Below the pieces are notes generated by a model. It was not told the DNA's origin, ran no database searches, and was given only the letters and a program-made list of their open reading frames with translations. Of a stretch of DNA of 7,469 bases, positions 5,266 through 7,469 are shown piece after piece. This DNA comes from Acidimicrobiia bacterium. GTDB taxonomy: Bacteria; Actinomycetota; Acidimicrobiia; Acidimicrobiales; Ilumatobacteraceae. Position 1 is the stretch's first letter; every line of letters begins with the position of its first letter. Location: assembly GCA_010025655.1 (NCBI GenBank), contig RGSV01000053.1, forward strand, positions 1 to 7,469, in the 5' to 3' direction. A program made the position numbers and the translations under genes.

Positions 5266-6540
5266 GCCAAGCGCTTCGTGCTGAAGGGCGGCACCATCGT
5301 TGACTCGCGCGGCGAACGCCGCGCCGAGGTGGCAATCGAAGGTGGTGTGGTCGTCGAGGTCGGTGAGGCCCTCAGCGGTGACGCGATTGATGCGGGTGGC
5401 GCGGTGATTGCCCCGGGTTTTGTTGACCTGCACGCACACCTGCGCGAGCCGGGCAAAGAAGAAGCAGAAACCATCGAGACTGGTAGTCGCGCTGGCGCCA
5501 AAGGTGGCTACACCGCGCTCGTGGCGATGCCAAATACCGATCCTCCGCAAGACAGCGTGGCGGTCGTCGATTTCGTTCGCGAACAGGGTCGCCGGGCCGG
5601 CTTGGTCGAGGTGGTGCCGAGCGGCTGCATCACCCTGGGTCGCCAAGGTGAGGCGCTCGCACCAATGGCTGAATTGGCGGCGGCAGGTGTGCGCATCTTC
5701 ACTGACGATGGCAACGGTGTGCAAGATGAGTTGCTGATGCGTCGTGCGATGGAATACGGCCGCGGTCTCGACGTGACACTCGCTCAACACTGCGAGGTTG
5801 CGACGCTCACCAAGGGAGCAGTAATGAATGAATGTCAGTGTTGCACCACGCTCGGCCTGCCGGGTTGGCCCGCTGTGGCAGAAGAGTTGATGGTGTTTCG
5901 CGACATTGAACTCGCGCGTATCACTGGGGCGCGGGTGCACTTTTTGCATCTCTCAACGGCGCGCAGCGTCGACCTCGTTCGCGCAGCCAAGCGCGATGGG
6001 CTGCCGATTACTGCTGAAGTCACTCCGCATCATTTGTCGCTCGATGAAACTCGGCTGATGTCGTTCGACACGGTGTACAAAGTCAACCCACCGCTGCGTT
6101 CACCACGTGACATCGCAGCACTGCGCAAGGGTGTGCTCGACGGCACCATCGATGCACTCGCTACCGACCACGCGCCACACCCGCGTCGCGACAAAGAACT
6201 CTCGCTTGACCAGGCTCCGCCGGGAATGCTCGGGCTCGAAACCGCGCTCGGCGTGGCGCTTGGCGTGCTCGAGATTGACCTACCGCATCTGGTGCGAATC
6301 ATGTCAATCAACCCGGCACGAATCGCTGGTATCGAGGCCCGGCATGGGCGCGACATCGAGCCAGGTGCACCAGCAAACCTCGTCGTGTTTGACCCGAATA
6401 TCACTTGGCAGGTTGCGCCAGATGAGCTCGCGAGCAAGAGCCGCAACACGCCGTTTGTCGGCATGACGTTGCGCGGGCGGGTGCGCCACACGATCTTCGG
6501 GGGAGACTTCACGGTGCTCGACGGAGAAGCGCAGCGATGA
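5230..6540 (+). CDS. pyrC: Dihydroorotase, class I (zinc amidohydrolase)
   Basis: Dihydroorotase cyclises N-carbamoyl-aspartate to dihydroorotate, the step after PyrB. From GTG 5230 the product is 436 residues. Metal and substrate residues are all present: H68 and H70 with R72 (HAHLREPG), AMPNTDPP (99-106), D160 (FTDDGNG), H187 (QHCE), H240 (FLHLS), NPPLR (286-290), and D313 with H317 (TDHAPH). An aspartate (FTDDG) lies where other dihydroorotases carry a carboxylated lysine, as in the Aquifex and actinobacterial class that can associate with ATCase. The frame is open far into pyrB, but family similarity begins only at RFVLKGG (15-21). GTG 5230 is therefore the sensible start, with GTG 5278 as an alternative giving a 420-residue protein. 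The first 14 residues come from the tandem repeat. C188, C202, C204 and C205 form an unusual cluster near H187. The gene overlaps carA by ATGA. Confidence 0.95.
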   Translation: MKRDNNAKRGSNAKRFVLKGGTIVDSRGERRAEVAIEGGVVVEVGEALSGDAIDAGGAVIAPGFVDLHAHLREPGKEEAETIETGSRAGAKGGYTALVAMPNTDPPQDSVAVVDFVREQGRRAGLVEVVPSGCITLGRQGEALAPMAELAAAGVRIFTDDGNGVQDELLMRRAMEYGRGLDVTLAQHCEVATLTKGAVMNECQCCTTLGLPGWPAVAEELMVFRDIELARITGARVHFLHLSTARSVDLVRAAKRDGLPITAEVTPHHLSLDETRLMSFDTVYKVNPPLRSPRDIAALRKGVLDGTIDALATDHAPHPRRDKELSLDQAPPGMLGLETALGVALGVLEIDLPHLVRIMSINPARIAGIEARHGRDIEPGAPANLVVFDPNITWQVAPDELASKSRNTPFVGMTLRGRVRHTIFGGDFTVLDGEAQR

Positions 6541-7469
6541 GCGAGACAATGCGACCCGCCTTGCTCGTACTCGCCGACGGCAGTGTGTTTGAGGGTGAAG
6601 CAATTGGCGCCGATTTGCCGGTGGCGTCTGGCGAAGTGGTGTTTCACACGGGTCTGAGCGGCTATCAAGAGGTGCTCACCGACCCGAGTTATGCCGGTCA
6701 GGTCATCACATTCACCACGCCGCACATCGGCAACTACGGGGTGACGCAGCATGACAACGAGGCAGCCAAGGTGCATGCTCGCGGCGTGATCATGCGCGAG
6801 ATGGCGCGTCGTCGTAGCAATTGGCGCAGCCAAGAGCCACTCGAGGTCTTCTTGCGGGCCCGCAACGTGTCGGGGATCGCTGGCATCGACACTCGTCGGC
6901 TCACGCGGATTTTGCGCGACAGCGGCGCGATGCTCGGTGCGTTCGGTTCAGCCGATGAGGCAACCCTGCGCGCCGCACTCACCAAAGAGAAAGGCACCGC
7001 GGGGCGAAACCTCGTTGCGCAGGTGTCGACCCTCGCGCCGTACGACGTAGCAAACACTGCTGTTAAAGGCGTGAAGCCATTTCAAGTGGTGGCCTATGAC
7101 TACGGCATCAAGGCAACCATCTTGCGATGCCTGAGCGAGATCGCCGACGTGCACGTGGTGCCGGCAAAAACACCTGCTGCCGACGTGCTGGCGCGTAAAC
7201 CCGACGGCGTGTTTCTCTCGAACGGGCCGGGGGACCCCGAGATGGTGCTCGGCGCTCCTGAGAACATTCGTGCCATCGTGGCCGCGGGGGTGCCACTTTT
7301 TGGCATCTGTCTCGGTCATCAACTGCTGAGCTTGGCGTTGGGCGGCAAGACGTTCAAGTTGCCGTTCGGACACCACGGCGCGAACCATCCGGTGCGCGAG
7401 ATTGCAACCGGACGCGTCGAGATCACGAGCCAGAACCACAACTTCTGCGTCGACGCAGACTCACTCGGT
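6537..7469 (+). CDS. carA: Carbamoyl-phosphate synthetase small (glutaminase) subunit, 3' truncated by window
   Basis: CarA hydrolyses glutamine and channels ammonia to CarB, which makes the carbamoyl phosphate used by PyrB and by arginine synthesis. The frame is open from ATG 6537 to the window end, 311 codons of the 370-390 usual for the family. The N-terminal CPSase_sm domain shows LADGSVFEGEAIG (12-24), GEVVFHTGLSGYQEVLTDPSYAGQ (32-55), HIGNYGV (63-69) and AGIDTR (115-120). The class I glutamine amidotransferase domain begins near VVAYDYGIK (184-192). It shows LSNGPGDP (227-234), the nucleophile C258 in GICLGHQ, GHHGANHPV (278-286, with H where R is more usual) and SQNHNF (298-303). The catalytic His/Glu pair should lie just past the end of the window. 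ATG overlaps the pyrC stop (ATGA, 6537-6540) and GGAG at 6523-6526 can serve as Shine-Dalgarno, so the two are translationally coupled. carB is expected next. Confidence 0.96.
   Translation, partial: MSETMRPALLVLADGSVFEGEAIGADLPVASGEVVFHTGLSGYQEVLTDPSYAGQVITFTTPHIGNYGVTQHDNEAAKVHARGVIMREMARRRSNWRSQEPLEVFLRARNVSGIAGIDTRRLTRILRDSGAMLGAFGSADEATLRAALTKEKGTAGRNLVAQVSTLAPYDVANTAVKGVKPFQVVAYDYGIKATILRCLSEIADVHVVPAKTPAADVLARKPDGVFLSNGPGDPEMVLGAPENIRAIVAAGVPLFGICLGHQLLSLALGGKTFKLPFGHHGANHPVREIATGRVEITSQNHNFCVDADSLG

Noticed and set aside
5110..5949. Long open frame on the - strand opposite pyrB/pyrC (279 codons)
   Set aside because: It lies antisense to well-supported enzymes, its translation shows no recognisable domain, and long antisense frames are expected from high-GC third codon positions.
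6030..6833. Long open frame on the - strand opposite pyrC/carA (267 codons)
   Set aside because: It shadows pyrC and carA, with low-complexity Ser/Arg/Thr-rich sequence and no family motif.

Overview
The window is a compact run of eight genes, all on the + strand, with almost no non-coding DNA. It joins a housekeeping translation/transcription cluster (M24 Xaa-Pro peptidase, efp, nusB) to the first half of a de novo pyrimidine operon (pyrR, pyrB, pyrC, carA). A polytopic DUF2079 membrane protein gene sits between the two. The first gene is probably cut at its 5' end by the window edge, and carA runs off the 3' end. No stretch longer than 50 bases lacks a gene, and I see no tRNA, rRNA, CRISPR array, insertion sequence or Rho-independent terminator.

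The organism is most likely a member of the Actinomycetota, possibly Acidimicrobiia. The grounds are high GC, frequent GTG starts, and a gene order (peptidase-efp-nusB ... pyrR-pyrB-pyrC-...-carA) that I recognise from Streptomyces and mycobacteria. The class-level guess is only moderately supported: it rests on recalled similarity of the peptidase and DUF2079 proteins, not on a search.

Layout: 2-1153 peptidase; 1126-1689 efp, overlapping the peptidase by 28 bp with its Shine-Dalgarno inside that gene; 1703-2221 nusB; 2231-3688 DUF2079 protein; 3689-3736 the only real leader in the window; 3737-4255 pyrR; 4269-5216 pyrB; 5230-6540 pyrC; 6537 to the window end carA (ATGA overlap with pyrC).

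The best regulatory signal is in the 48-nt gap before pyrR. A hairpin at 3694-3724 matches 13 of 14 positions of the PyrR RNA-binding consensus known from Bacillus pyr leaders. It ends one base before the AGGAG Shine-Dalgarno of pyrR and has no terminator after it. This layout points to feedback control by PyrR-dependent translational repression, as described in Mycobacterium smegmatis, rather than Bacillus-type attenuation. PyrR would sense UMP/UTP and set expression of ATCase, dihydroorotase and carbamoyl-phosphate synthetase together.

Other points of interest are a decayed tandem repeat that duplicates the pyrC start region and leaves a six-codon mini-ORF linking pyrB to pyrC through two GTGA overlaps; a 16-bp direct repeat that duplicates the nusB start codon; an EF-P loop reading PGKGG instead of the actinobacterial PGKGP; and a cysteine cluster beside a metal ligand in PyrC. 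I found no wholly new system: the enzymes are ordinary, and the novelty lies in how their junctions are built and controlled.
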